This document shows positions 6,618 to 16,281 of a stretch of 16,328 nucleotides of DNA, one piece after another. The number at the start of each line of letters is the position of its first letter. Positions within the stretch are counted from its first letter, which is position 1. This DNA comes from an uncultured Collinsella sp. (GTDB lineage Bacteria; Actinomycetota; Coriobacteriia; Coriobacteriales; Coriobacteriaceae). The DNA lies in NCBI GenBank assembly GCA_900549455.1, contig UROM01000031.1:1-16328 (forward strand), read 5' to 3'. Made by a program: the position numbers and the translations under genes. The notes beneath the pieces were generated by a model. The model saw nothing but the letters and a program-made list of their open reading frames with translations, made no database searches and was not told the origin of the DNA.

Positions 6618-6660
6618 CGAGCGGGACAAACGCCGTCAAAGGCTTTGCCCCGCTCGATTT
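6618..6660 (+). terminator. Hairpin terminator after the dipeptidase gene
   Basis: CGAGCGGGACAAA (6618-6630) pairs with TTTGCCCCGCTCG (6644-6656) in 12 of 13 positions (one A-C mismatch at 6626/6648), followed by ATTTCT. The U-tract is short. The GGGACAA/TTGCCCC core is shared with the hairpin at 3142-3175. Confidence 0.65.
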
Positions 6661-6746
6661 CTATCCCGGCGACAAACGATTTTGTGTCGTTCGCCCAATC
6701 TTGGGTACAAGAAGGCCATTGTAGTTGTTCACGATTGGAGCCAACC

Positions 6747-7163
6747 ATGGTTATGAAATTCGATCAGCTTGTTAACGGTGCCATCAACGTGGGCTTCGGC
6801 GCCGCTGCCGTTGCCGTCGAGGGCGGCAAGAAGGTTCTCGACGACCTCAATACCAAAGGCGAGCAGGTGCGCAAGGACGCCGGCACCCCCGATATCGCCC
6901 GCAGCGTATCCGACATGTTCGAGCAGGCCGGCGGCACCATCTCCGACCTCACCGAGCGCCTGGGCATGCAGGGCGAGACTGCGGCGCAGCGCGTGCTCGA
7001 CGAGCTCATCCTGGCCCGCGTCCGCATTATGACCGCCCCCGAGCGTACGGCCTTTTTGGCCCATGTGCGCGACATCGTCGATTCGGTCGAGGACAACGTG
7101 ACCTCGGTACCCGTCGAGTCCGTTGAGCCCGACGACGCAGAGGACACCGAAGAGGCCGAGTAG
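6747..7163 (+). CDS. Small phasin-like coiled-coil protein
   Basis: A 138-aa acidic protein without signal peptide. The first 40 residues are a glycine/alanine-rich amphipathic segment (QLVNGAINVGFGAAAVAVEGGKK), followed by charged helices likely to form a coiled coil, and an acidic Asp/Glu tail (EPDDAEDTEEAE). The composition recalls phasin-family proteins that coat granules or membranes, but the similarity is by pattern only. The start at 6747 has TTGGAG 6 nt upstream; the longer frame from 6645 runs through the preceding terminator. The stop lies 8 bp before the AarF/UbiB-type kinase gene, so the two are likely co-transcribed, suggesting a membrane-associated partner or regulator of that kinase. 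Specific function unknown. Confidence 0.8.
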   Translation: MVMKFDQLVNGAINVGFGAAAVAVEGGKKVLDDLNTKGEQVRKDAGTPDIARSVSDMFEQAGGTISDLTERLGMQGETAAQRVLDELILARVRIMTAPERTAFLAHVRDIVDSVEDNVTSVPVESVEPDDAEDTEEAE

Positions 7164-7171
7164 CAGCGCAG

Positions 7172-8935
7172 ATGGCAGATTCCACTACCGATTACAACAA
7201 TCAAGATCCCTTGGGTGACGAGGCAGCGGTTGTCGATGAGGTCGATGCCGCCGTCTCGGGCGCTCGCAAGAAGCCGCGCGCTGTCGATATGGCCCCCGAA
7301 GAGCCCGACGCGATGGCGCCGGACGAGGAATACCAGCTCACGCCGGCAGGTCGCCGCGAACGCATCGGTCAGATCGTTCGCCTGATCAAAAAGTACCGCG
7401 TGTGGGATAACCTTACGCCGGTGCGCCTGCGTCGCCTGCTCGAAGAACTCGGCCCCATGTTCGTCAAGATGGGGCAGATTCTGGCCAACCGCTCCGAGAT
7501 CTTGCCGCAGCGTTTTTGCGACGAGCTCCGTCGCCTGCGCTCCGACGTAGAGCCGGTGCCATATGAGGTAGTGCTCCGCTGTCTGGAAGAGGAATACGGC
7601 CAGCGCTTGGGGCAGATGTTCGACGCGATCGACCCCAACCCGCTTGGAAGCGCGTCGCTCGCGCAGGTGCACCGCGCCCGTCTGGTGACAGGCGAGGACG
7701 TGGCCGTTAAGGTGCAGCGCCCCGGTGCGCAGCAGGTCATGGCGCAGGACATCGACATCATTCGCTCGGTGGTACGCATCGCCTCAAAGTTCGTCAACAC
7801 CGATCAGTTTGTTGACCTGCACGGCGTGGTCGAAGAGCTGTGGACCTCGTTTCGCGAGGAGACCAACTTTTTGGCCGAGGCCAAAAACCTCAACGATTTC
7901 TATGACTTCCACAAAAGCGTGCATGGCGTGTCGTGTCCCAAATCCTACCTGGACCTTTGCACCGAGCACGTCGTGGTCATGGACTACATCGACGGCATCT
8001 CCATCGCCGATCCCAAGCGCCTGGTGGCCGAGGGCTATGACCTGGAAAAGATCGGCTCGGCGATCGTCGAGGACTATTCGACGCAGGTGCTCGACGACGG
8101 CTTTTTCCATGCCGACCCGCATGCGGGAAACATCATCCTCAAAGACGGCATTGTCTACTTTATTGACCTGGGCATGGTCGGGCGCATGTCGAGCCACGAC
8201 CGCGGTATCGTCAAGGATATGATTTTCGCCGTGGCCGAGGGCGATGTGCCCAAGCTCAAGGATTCGCTCATGCGTTTTGCCGTGACGCGCGGTGATTCGG
8301 CCGAGCTCGATCATTCGGCCTTTTTGTCCGATTTGGACTTTATCGTAGCCGACTTTGCAGGACTCGATCTTAAGGACCTGGATATCGGCGAGTTTTTGAC
8401 CTCGTTGCTAAACCTGGCGCGCAAAAACGACGTTGAGCTGCCGAGCGTGGTGACGATGTTCGCCCGCGGCATGGTGACGCTCGAGGGTCTGCTGACCGAG
8501 TACATGCCCAACGTCAACATGATCCAGATCATCCAAGCGCACATCAAAAACGAGAAGAGCGCCTATGCGCGCGTCCGCGAAATGGGGCGCGACTTTGCGG
8601 CGAGCAGCTATCGCGCGGCAAAAGGCTCGCTCGAGGCGGCCGAGTATCTGGGCTTGGCGTCGCGTATGCTCACGCGCGGTCAGCTTAAGGTAAACACGCA
8701 GATCATGAGCAGCGATGAGGCGCTGCGACAGCTGGGTGGAATTATCGACCGCATGTCGATGGCAATTGTGATTGCCGGCCTGTTTATCGGCTCGTCGGTG
8801 GTGTACTACGCGCGCATCGAGCCGGTTGTGTTCGGTATCCCGGTCATTGGCTTTATGGGCTACGTGAGCGCGCTGGTGCTGGCGCTGATGCTGGGCCGCG
8901 AGATTTGGCGCAACAGTCACGGCGGCAAGCGGTAA
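7172..8935 (+). CDS. AarF/ABC1/UbiB family atypical kinase
   Basis: A 587-aa UbiB-family protein-kinase-like ATPase. Seen in order: a variable acidic N-terminus (1-55), the family hallmark KMGQ (99-102) in LGPMFVKMGQILANRSEILP, the Ala-rich nucleotide loop GSASLAQ (159-165), the ATP-binding Lys180 in VAVKVQRP, the catalytic loop HADPHAGN (313-320), the metal-binding DLG (332-334), and two C-terminal transmembrane helices (about 528-580) ending in a basic tail. Members support ubiquinone synthesis or lipid homeostasis in other bacteria. No quinone genes are nearby, so the substrate here is unknown. The start at 7172 has a weak ribosome-binding site 8 bp after the upstream stop, consistent with coupling to the phasin-like gene. 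Confidence 0.93.
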   Translation: MADSTTDYNNQDPLGDEAAVVDEVDAAVSGARKKPRAVDMAPEEPDAMAPDEEYQLTPAGRRERIGQIVRLIKKYRVWDNLTPVRLRRLLEELGPMFVKMGQILANRSEILPQRFCDELRRLRSDVEPVPYEVVLRCLEEEYGQRLGQMFDAIDPNPLGSASLAQVHRARLVTGEDVAVKVQRPGAQQVMAQDIDIIRSVVRIASKFVNTDQFVDLHGVVEELWTSFREETNFLAEAKNLNDFYDFHKSVHGVSCPKSYLDLCTEHVVVMDYIDGISIADPKRLVAEGYDLEKIGSAIVEDYSTQVLDDGFFHADPHAGNIILKDGIVYFIDLGMVGRMSSHDRGIVKDMIFAVAEGDVPKLKDSLMRFAVTRGDSAELDHSAFLSDLDFIVADFAGLDLKDLDIGEFLTSLLNLARKNDVELPSVVTMFARGMVTLEGLLTEYMPNVNMIQIIQAHIKNEKSAYARVREMGRDFAASSYRAAKGSLEAAEYLGLASRMLTRGQLKVNTQIMSSDEALRQLGGIIDRMSMAIVIAGLFIGSSVVYYARIEPVVFGIPVIGFMGYVSALVLALMLGREIWRNSHGGKR

Positions 8936-9022
8936 CGATTTCGCGGGATCAGAGGAAGACGGATCCTTTTGCTCGGCATTCCATCCTCACCCTTTTCTAT
9001 CGCAAACCATAGCTTTTACCTT

Positions 9023-9050
9023 GGGCTTCGCCTGTGTGCGGGGCCCTTTT
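9023..9050 (+). terminator. Rho-independent terminator after the AarF/UbiB-type gene
   Basis: GGGCTTCGC (9023-9031) pairs with GCGGGGCCC (9038-9046) over 9 bp with two G-U pairs, loop CTGTGT, then TTTT. It separates the kinase unit from the riboswitch unit that begins about 35 bp later. The rest of 8936-9022 shows only a weak GGATC/GATCC hairpin. Confidence 0.75.
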
Positions 9051-9086
9051 GCGTGCTACCATATCGACAGTAATAATCGATGGCCT

Positions 9087-9259
9087 AGATGGTGGTGCGG
9101 AGACGCACGAATGCGCGGTTTTCCTGCGCGTTTGGGAGAATCGGGGTGCAAGTCCCCGGCTGTACCAGTAACCGTAATTCCTCTTGGCCCGGGATGTTCG
9201 CGTCGCAGATCGGACGACGCGCCCGGGTCGGTAAGGTTAAGTCGGATCGCCTCCCATCT
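9087..9259 (+). ncRNA. Cobalamin riboswitch
   Basis: The conserved core is easy to read: GGGAGAAT then CGGGGTGCAAGTCCCCG (stem-loop P5/L5), GCTGTACCAGTAACCGTAA, and further on CGGTAAG and AAGTCGGATCGCC, the B12-box end. P1 can form from AGATGG (9087-9092) and CCATCT (9254-9259). A hairpin GTGCG/CGCAC and a second GC-rich hairpin lie in the 5' part, and a long variable arm (about 9189-9231) precedes the B12 box. It should lower expression of the downstream gene when cobalamin is plentiful. No terminator follows, so control is probably at translation: CCTCC at 9250-9254 could pair with GGAGG at 9303-9307. Confidence 0.92.
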
Positions 9260-9402
9260 TGCACGCGGGCGCGGCGCATGCCGCCGGTACGCGTTGGGCT
9301 CTGGAGGGAAGGGGGACCCCGATGGGGGTACTCAAGCGCAATATGCGCGATGATGTGGGGCAGCCGCTGGGCAATGCTCCCAGTGCAGACAGTAGGAGAC
9401 AA
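9260..9402 (+). promoter_or_regulatory. Leader between riboswitch and giant surface-protein start
   Basis: This region holds the likely expression platform. GGAGGGAAGGGGGA (9303-9316) is a purine-rich, Shine-Dalgarno-like stretch before an in-frame ATG at 9322. A hairpin CTGGG/CCCAG (9367-9371 with 9379-9383) and TAGGAG (9393-9398) precede the ATG at 9403. Third-position base use between 9322 and 9402 is less GC-biased than in the gene body, which argues for non-coding leader but does not exclude the 9322 start. Confidence 0.45.
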
Positions 9403-12400
9403 ATGGATATGTTTGAGGACGAGTGCCAGCGCGCCTCGTGGCGTCGTCATGGAGCGATTGCCCGTGGCGTAGCCAAGCGCGGTCTGGTGGCGTTCCTGGC
9501 TTTTGCCATGGCTTTTGGCACCACGCCGGCGCAACTTTGGGCCGAGGGCGCCGAGGGCATTGCCGAGGCCGTGGCTCAGGCTACGACGGGCGGCGAGGGC
9601 GCGGCAGCCGACGATAGCGCTGCTGCCGCCGATGCCGGTGCGAACGGTGCTGCTGCGGAGGACGGCGCGGGTGCCAGTGACGCTGCTGCCGATGGCGCCG
9701 ACGCAGGTCAGGGCGCAACTGCGAGTGCCGCGAATGGTGCTGACACCGCCGCAGACAACGCAACTGAGTCCGAGAACTCTGCGGCGGCGCCTGCTGCTTC
9801 GGAGCAGAAGAACGCCGTTGCCGCCGCATCCGCCACAACGCTTTCCGGTGAGGCAAAGGTCTTCATTCAGGACGCCAAGGATAAAGACAACTCGTATTCC
9901 ACGAAGTCCGGCGCGCTCAATGTGGGTGATACGCTCTGGGCCAATATGTACGATGAGGTCGAGACCGAGGACTACTGGGGCGACCCTACGACCGAGACCA
10001 AATCGGTCGCTAACCCCGGCGCCTGGACCTATACCTGGCTCGCCGGCACGGTCAAGGCCAGCAGTGACGCCGCCGATTACACCGAGGTCGTAGGCCACGA
10101 GCAGTCGCTCACCATCACTGACGCGATGGAGGGCAAATACTTCATCTGCAAGGTGACGGCAGACGGCAAGGACCACTACGGCCCCTCTGTTTCGTACGGC
10201 TCGGGCATTAATCCTAACAGCATCCCCGGCCCCGTGCTGGGCGCCGGCCAAATGGAGCTTTACAGCGTCAAGCTGAGTAGCGACGCGCCGAGCATAGGCG
10301 ATACTCTGATGGCGACGCCGTACAAGGATTGGTCGAGCCCCGCGGGCTCCGACGCCAAGGTCACCTACACCTGGTCCGCATCTACCTCGCAGTACTCGGG
10401 CTTTACCAAGATCGAGGGCGAGACGGGCGCTTCCCTCACGGTGACCGATGACCTCGAGGGCAAGTACATCAGAGTCGAGGCTACTGCTGGCGTAAATACG
10501 GTGAGCAAGACCACCTCCAACAAGGTCAAACAGGCCGGTGCGGTGGACGTCTACGCGGTTTCGCTCATCAATCCCAAGACCAACAACTCCGTGTTCGCGG
10601 TTGGCGATACCGCCCAGGCTCGCGCCAAGGAGAAGGGCGCCTCGACGTTTATCGACGCGAGCAAGCTCAACTATCAGTGGCAGTGCTCTGGCACCAAGAG
10701 TGGCAAGTATATCGACATTGCGGGTGCCACGGGTGAGACCCTCGAGCTAACCGATGCTTTGGGCGGCAAGTACCTCAAGTGCAAGGTGTCTTCGAAGATC
10801 GGCTCTTCGAGCACGACCAACTCGACGGGCGCTCTCGTTGCAGCCGCCGGTTCAATTAATGTCTCGAGCGTGACTATGAGCCCGACTTCGGGCAAAGTCG
10901 AGGTTGGCTCCACGATTACGGCGACCGCCAAGGCGGGTTCCACCGACGTTACCACCGATTCGCATGTCACGTGGCAGTGGTATAAGGGCACCGCGAAATA
11001 CGCGAGCTCGTGCAACACGCCTATCGAGGGTGAGACCGGTAACACCCTGACGGTGACCGCCGCCCTTAAGGGCTACTACGTCGTGGCTAAGGCCAATGGC
11101 GGCTATGGCGAGGAGAAGCCCTACTATGCGGCAGGTCCTGTCTCGGTTGCGGGTCAGGTTGAGCTTTACGACGTGCAGTTTGAGGGCTCTCCTGCCACCA
11201 ACGGCGTGCACGTGGGCGATAAGCTCAAGACCAAGGTGCGCAAAAAGGACGGCTCGAAGTACAACTATATCGACCGCACCGATAATGTGACCTACCAGTG
11301 GCAGTATGCAAATAGCAGTTCGAGCTCCGACTCCGCTTACACCGATATCCCCGGTGCCACCGAGGCCACCTATACCGTTGACGCCGCCTATGCCGGCAAG
11401 TATCTGCGCGTAAAGGTGACGAGCGAAAATACCGTTTTCAGCACGCAGAAGAAGAGCTCCTCCGGCGGCACGCAGTCTGTTGCTCCGCTTGGCCCCGTGA
11501 CGCTTAAGGGCCAGTACAAGCTGGCGGGCATTGAGCTTGCCGATAAGAACGTTACGCTGAGCGTGGGTTCAAAGATCACACCGAGCGTGCAGGTTCCGGG
11601 TCCTTGGTCGGGCTCGACCAAGGACGTGCCCGATGATGCCGACCTCACCATGGCGTGGTACGCGAGCGAGAACGGTACCGATTGGACCGAGCTCACCGAC
11701 GGCGTCGATACGACTGATGGCAGCCTGACTATTACGGATGCGCTTGTCGGCAAGAAGATCAAGGTCACCGCGAGCGCGCTCGATAACACCGTTGAGTGGG
11801 TTTCGCCCGATAGCGTTACCGCGGCGGGGGAGTATAACCTGCTGCGTGTGACCACTGCGCCGCAGATCAATAGCGATTCGACCCATCTCGTCGCGGGCGA
11901 TAGCGTTAAGGCGACGGCGCAGGCCAAGCGCGCCGACGGTTCGGCCACTAACGGTATCGACGTCACCGGTCAGGCGACTGTTGCTTGGTATGCGGCCGAC
12001 GACGCGAAGGCTCCCGCGGCCGACTGGACGCTTCTGTCCGATATGTCGGGCGCCGAGGCGACGGTCTCGGCATCTGCTGCTGGCAAGTATCTGAAGGCTG
12101 TCGCCACGAGCGGAAGCTCGACGGTCGAGCTCGTCTCCACCAACAAGGTTATCGCCGCAGGCTCGCTTGAGGCTGCAGTCCAAAAGCTCAACAATGCTAA
12201 CAAACAGATCGCTGTTGATTACAGCGCCAAGGGCGGCAACGTCAACGATGTTCTGAAGGCGCAGCTTGTCGATCTGGGATTTACCGATATCGACGTCAAG
12301 ATCTCTGAGGGCGGCGTTGCCTTTAATGCAGAGGATGACAAGGCCACGGTCGGTATCTCCGACGCCCAGGATAAGACCAACGGCGATGTGACGTTCTTCT

Positions 12401-15400
12401 ACATCGATCCCAACGATTACACCGGCTACAACATCGACGGCCTGCGCAGCGCCGACGTCGTGTTTGAGCTGTCACGCGGCGACGAAACCGAATACTATCA
12501 GCCCAGCAAGACAGTGCAGGTTGCTTGGGACGAGGCTCGTGTGCAGCAGATGCTCGACGATGCTGCCGAGCAAATTGCCATAGGCTACGCTTCGGGCGAT
12601 TCGGCCGAGTCCGTCACGTCGAATCTCACACTTCCGTACCGCGCGGGCTCCAAGAGCAAGTTCGAGGTTGAATGGAAGAGTTCCGACGGCGATGTCATTT
12701 GGCCTTCCGGTTATGGCTGGGACGACTACACCGGCAAGGTGACGCGCGTTTCGAGCGATCGCGCCGTAACGCTGACCGCGACCGTTTCGTTTGTGAGCGG
12801 TGGCCCGTCTGACGTTAAGGGCGCGCACGACTTCACGGTGACCGTCAAGGGCGATCCCGAGAAGGTCGCCGCCGACAAGAAGGCACTGCAGGAAAAGGTC
12901 GATGCGGCCTTTACCTACGACAACATTAAATACTCCGGCACCGAAACGGTTGCCAACAAGGATGGCCTGACCGCCGACCTGCAGATGCCGCGCACGAGCA
13001 CGCTCAATATCGACGGCAAGTACTACGAGGTCAAGTACTCTGCCAGCACCGATGACATCACGATTAACGGCTACAAGGGCACGGTCTACCAGCCGCTGCC
13101 TGGCACCGAGGCAGCGAAGACCAAGGTCACCCTTACGGTGACCGATAAGTCCAACGCCGAGGTCACGGCAAGCAAGACCCTCGACTTCGCGATTGCCCCG
13201 CAGGACCAGGACGAGCTCGATGCCGAGCTTTCTCTTATGGAGCAGGCCAAGGCTGGCTACGCTGCTGCCATCCTTAACGGTCAGGATGCCGCTGCTGTCA
13301 CCGGTGACATGCACGCGTTCCAGAAGGCGTATCTCGATGCCGACGGTAAGCTCGCGTGGAGCTACGACAAGGCGACGACCGATTCGACGTCCCTTGGTAT
13401 TGTTCCGGTGGATCTGCCTGGCTATGACGCGATGTCCGGGCAGGATTGGCGTCTGTTTAAGTCGAGCAACAGCCCTATTGTCTCCGCAGAGAATCTCAAG
13501 GTCACGCAGCCGCAGTACAACACGAAGGTTGTCGTTTCCTCGCGCCTGACGAGCGAGAAGTACGCTCGCTATGCCGAGCGCTATCCCGACAATGCCACGT
13601 ATGCCAAGCTTGCCAACCAGGACGTGTCGGCAAAAATCACGGTTCTGGGCACGAGTGGTCAAGATAGCCCCGAGGTTACAGCAACATGCTCGGTTATCGG
13701 CATCGATGCCGATAGCAACCAGCAGACCTGGACCGCCGCCGAACCGTATACGTTAAAAACGGGGTCTACCGCCGCCGACCTCTCTGAGGCGCTCTTCAAG
13801 AAGCACGGCCTCACCGCCGATTACGGCATGGGAACCTGGGGCTGGTACCTCAATTCCATCACCTCGCCCGTCGACGCGGGCCAAACGCTTGGCTATGATT
13901 CGCAGACCGGAGCGTACTGGCAGCTCTTCATCAACGGCACGGCCGCATCGGTTGGTGCGGGCGGCTACGTGCTCGAGGCCGGCGACTCGGTCGTCTGGTG
14001 CTACTCCAAGTACGGCGACCCGGCGCCCACCGACCAGCTTTCCGTGAGCTGCGAGGTTGTTGGCCAGGCTAAGGACGGTAGCCAGCAGACCTGGGCTCAG
14101 CCCACGACTATCCAAGTGAAGGAGGGCTCGACCGCGGCGGAGCTCTCTGAGCAGGTGTTCAAGCAGGCTGGCATTGGCGCCAACACTGGGACGGGCTCCT
14201 ACGGCTGGTTCCTCAACTCGCTCACCTCTCCGTTTGATGAGGACGTAAAGCTCTCGACCGAACAGGTTGACGCTTCCACTTGGAAATTCTGGCAGTTCTT
14301 TGTCAACGGCAAGAAGGCCAATGTCGGCGCCGGTAACTACACGCTCAAGGCCGGTGACAAGGTTTCCTGGGTCTACGGCTCTGACGGTACTATGCCTGGG
14401 CAGGCAAAGGCTTCCCTGCAGATTATCGGTGTTGACAGCGGCGGTAATGTTCAGACGTGGGCGCCTGCAGCTGACTACACCATGGTTGATACCGCGACCG
14501 TGGCTGATGCGACTGAACTTGCCTTCAAGCAGAGTGGCATCTCTGCGAATTATGGTACGGGTGCATGGGGCTGGTTCCTCAACTCAATTACATCGCCGTT
14601 TGATGGGCGAACGCTCGCTTGGGACTCCACGACTGGGGCTTACTGGAAGCTTTTTATCGATGGCAAGCCTTCCGATTTGGGCGCGGGCGGCGTCCGGCTG
14701 AAGGACGCGAAGTCTATCGCCTGGGTCTATACGGCTGGCGACAAGCTGCCTGACCCCGATGCCCTCACGACCGACCCCAACGCGCCTAAGTCTAACTTCG
14801 ACTCTGCCTGGCCTGCGTTTGCCGGCGGCAAAGTCAATGGCTCGGTTGCCGAAGTGCCGACTCCGTCTGGTGCGGCTGAATCTGCGTGGGATGAGCCCGC
14901 GGATATCAAGGGCGATGCAAAAGGCGTTTCGGACTTGCTCATTATCGACGGTAATATTTGCGCGGTTAAGGGCAACCGCATTGTGCTCATAGATTCTGAA
15001 ACCGGAAAGAAGGAGCTTGCGAGCTGCTCTATTGGCGCGAACATTGGCTACTTCTGCCGTCCCGCCTATAAAGACGGCTATCTGGTTGTTCCTTTTGAGG
15101 ACGGCTCGCTTGGCATTTTTGTTCTGGACAAGAAGGATGGGCAGTACTCGATAGCCTGTCGATACAAGACCCCTTCGCTCGGGATCAAAGATACCCAAGC
15201 TCTCACGTCCGTGACCATCTCCGGCGGCAAGGCCTACGCAGGCTTCACTGTTGTCGACGGTTCAGAAGGTGCGCTCGTGTGCGTTGACCTGGCTTCCGGC
15301 AAAGTGGACTGGACAACAGACAAAAAGAAGTCCGAGACCAACGAGAACGAGGGCTACTACTGGGCGGGCGCTGCGGCCTCCGGTGACGACATCATCATCG

Positions 15401-16281
15401 GTAACGAGTCCGGTAAGGTTGCCCTCATTGATGGCTCCAACGGCAAAGAGCTCTCGAGCGTAAGCGTAGGCACGCCCGTTCGCTCCGGCATCATTGCCGT
15501 CGAGGTTGGCGAGAACGGCGACGGCACGTATCTCGCGGTCTCCCGCGATAACGGAACGCTCTACAAGATTCGTCGCAGCGGGGACAAGCTGACCCTCGAG
15601 GGCAAACCCGTTGCCTTCGCGGCCATCTCCACCTCTACGCCGGCAGTGAGCAACGGCCTGGCGTATGTCTGCGGCATGGACATCGAGGGTTACGGAACGC
15701 TCTCTGTCATCGATCTGAGCACTATGAGCGTTAAAAAGAGCATCCGCGCAGACAAGGGCGAGTCCAAGAGTACCCCGCTCGTCTCGGTTCAAGGTAACGA
15801 CACGTACGTGTACTTCACCTGCAACGCTCTGCCCGGTGGCGTTTACGCTTATAAACTGGGCGACGATGCGGCGCAAATGATATTCACGCCCGACGCAAAG
15901 TATCGTGAATACTGCACCGCTTCTATCATCTGTGATGAGAAGGGCAACCTGTACTACGCCAATGACTCGGGACGCCTCTTTAAGCTAGCGGGTGCCGAGT
16001 CCTGGAGAGTTGCGTTCGATGCACAGGGCGGTTCGTACGTTGCACCGCGTTATGTTGCCAAGAACAAGATGGTTTCCGAGCCGGTCGCCCCTACCCGCGA
16101 CGGATATACGTTCCTCGGCTGGTACACTGCCGAAGGCGAGAAGTGGGACTTCGCCAAGGACGTCGTGACGGCCGATATGACGCTCTACGCCAAGTGGATC
16201 AAGAATGCCGCTAACCCTGGCGGTAACGGTGGCTCCAATGGCGGCTCGGGTAATGCCGGTGCTGGTTCTGGCCCCGGTAAC
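9403..16281 (+). CDS. Giant B12-regulated surface protein with Ig-like, DUF4430 and beta-propeller domains (3' partial)
   Basis: At least 2293 aa, open at the 3' end because the adapter begins at 16282; the apparent ending LSLIHI-stop is adapter. Approximate layout: signal peptide (1-45, hydrophobic core GLVAFLAFAMAFG); Ala/Asp/Gly spacer (46-148); seven Ig-like repeats (150-925); atrophied-Ig-type region (930-1420, e.g. VTSNLTLPY...VEWKSSDGDVI); three DUF4430 domains (1422-1789); PQQ-like beta-propeller (1790-2200, repeats such as GNRIVLIDSETGK and GKVALIDGSNGKE); InlB/Flg_new repeat (2202-2265, GYTFLGWYTAEGEKW); Gly/Ser/Asn linker (2267-2293). A sortase or membrane anchor is expected beyond the contig. 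DUF4430 is related to the transcobalamin C-terminal domain and a cobalamin riboswitch lies upstream, so I infer surface capture of corrinoids. The start at 9403 follows TAGGAG; 9322 is an alternative adding 27 residues. Confidence 0.88.
9850..12180 (+). repeat. Seven tandem Ig-like repeats in the giant surface protein
   Basis: Each unit is about 95-140 residues with a common skeleton: an entry strand V.VGDTL.A, a core YTW/YQWQ/AWY, a TDALEGKY-type turn (variants ITDAMEGKY, VTDDLEGKY, LTDALGGKY, VTAALKGYY, VDAAYAGKY, ITDALVGKK, VSASAAGKY), then KVTA and a joining strand G...LYSVKL. The units have diverged at DNA level. They probably act as a stalk that lifts the binding domains off the cell surface. 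Confidence 0.8.
13667..14770 (+). repeat. Three tandem DUF4430 domains in the giant surface protein
   Basis: The units span about 13667-14030, 14031-14406 and 14407-14770. Each has an entry strand ending QTW, a TAADLSE..FK segment, the motif GWFLNSITSPFD (GWYLNSITSPVD and GWFLNSLTSPFD in the other two), YW.LFINGK, the G-A-G loop, then L.AGD.V.W.Y. The YW..F.NG...L..GD...W.Y skeleton is the DUF4430 signature. Confidence 0.85.

Noticed and set aside
5061..6629. 522-aa minus-strand ORF opposite the dipeptidase gene
   Set aside because: It is an antisense shadow in high-GC coding DNA: no domain motifs, and the plus-strand frame is a clear C69 peptidase with a good ribosome-binding site.
9259..9402. 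Start of the giant protein at 9259
   Set aside because: This ATG overlaps the 3' end of the riboswitch and lacks a ribosome-binding site; 9403 (or 9322) gives a credible start.
9085..10251. 388-aa minus-strand ORF overlapping the riboswitch and the 5' end of the giant gene
   Set aside because: It is composed of low-complexity shadow sequence and runs through a conserved cobalamin riboswitch on the other strand.
9850..12180. DNA-level tandem repeat or CRISPR-like array
   Set aside because: The repetition is at protein level (Ig-like domains of 95-140 residues) with diverged nucleotides; there are no short identical repeats with spacers anywhere in the window.
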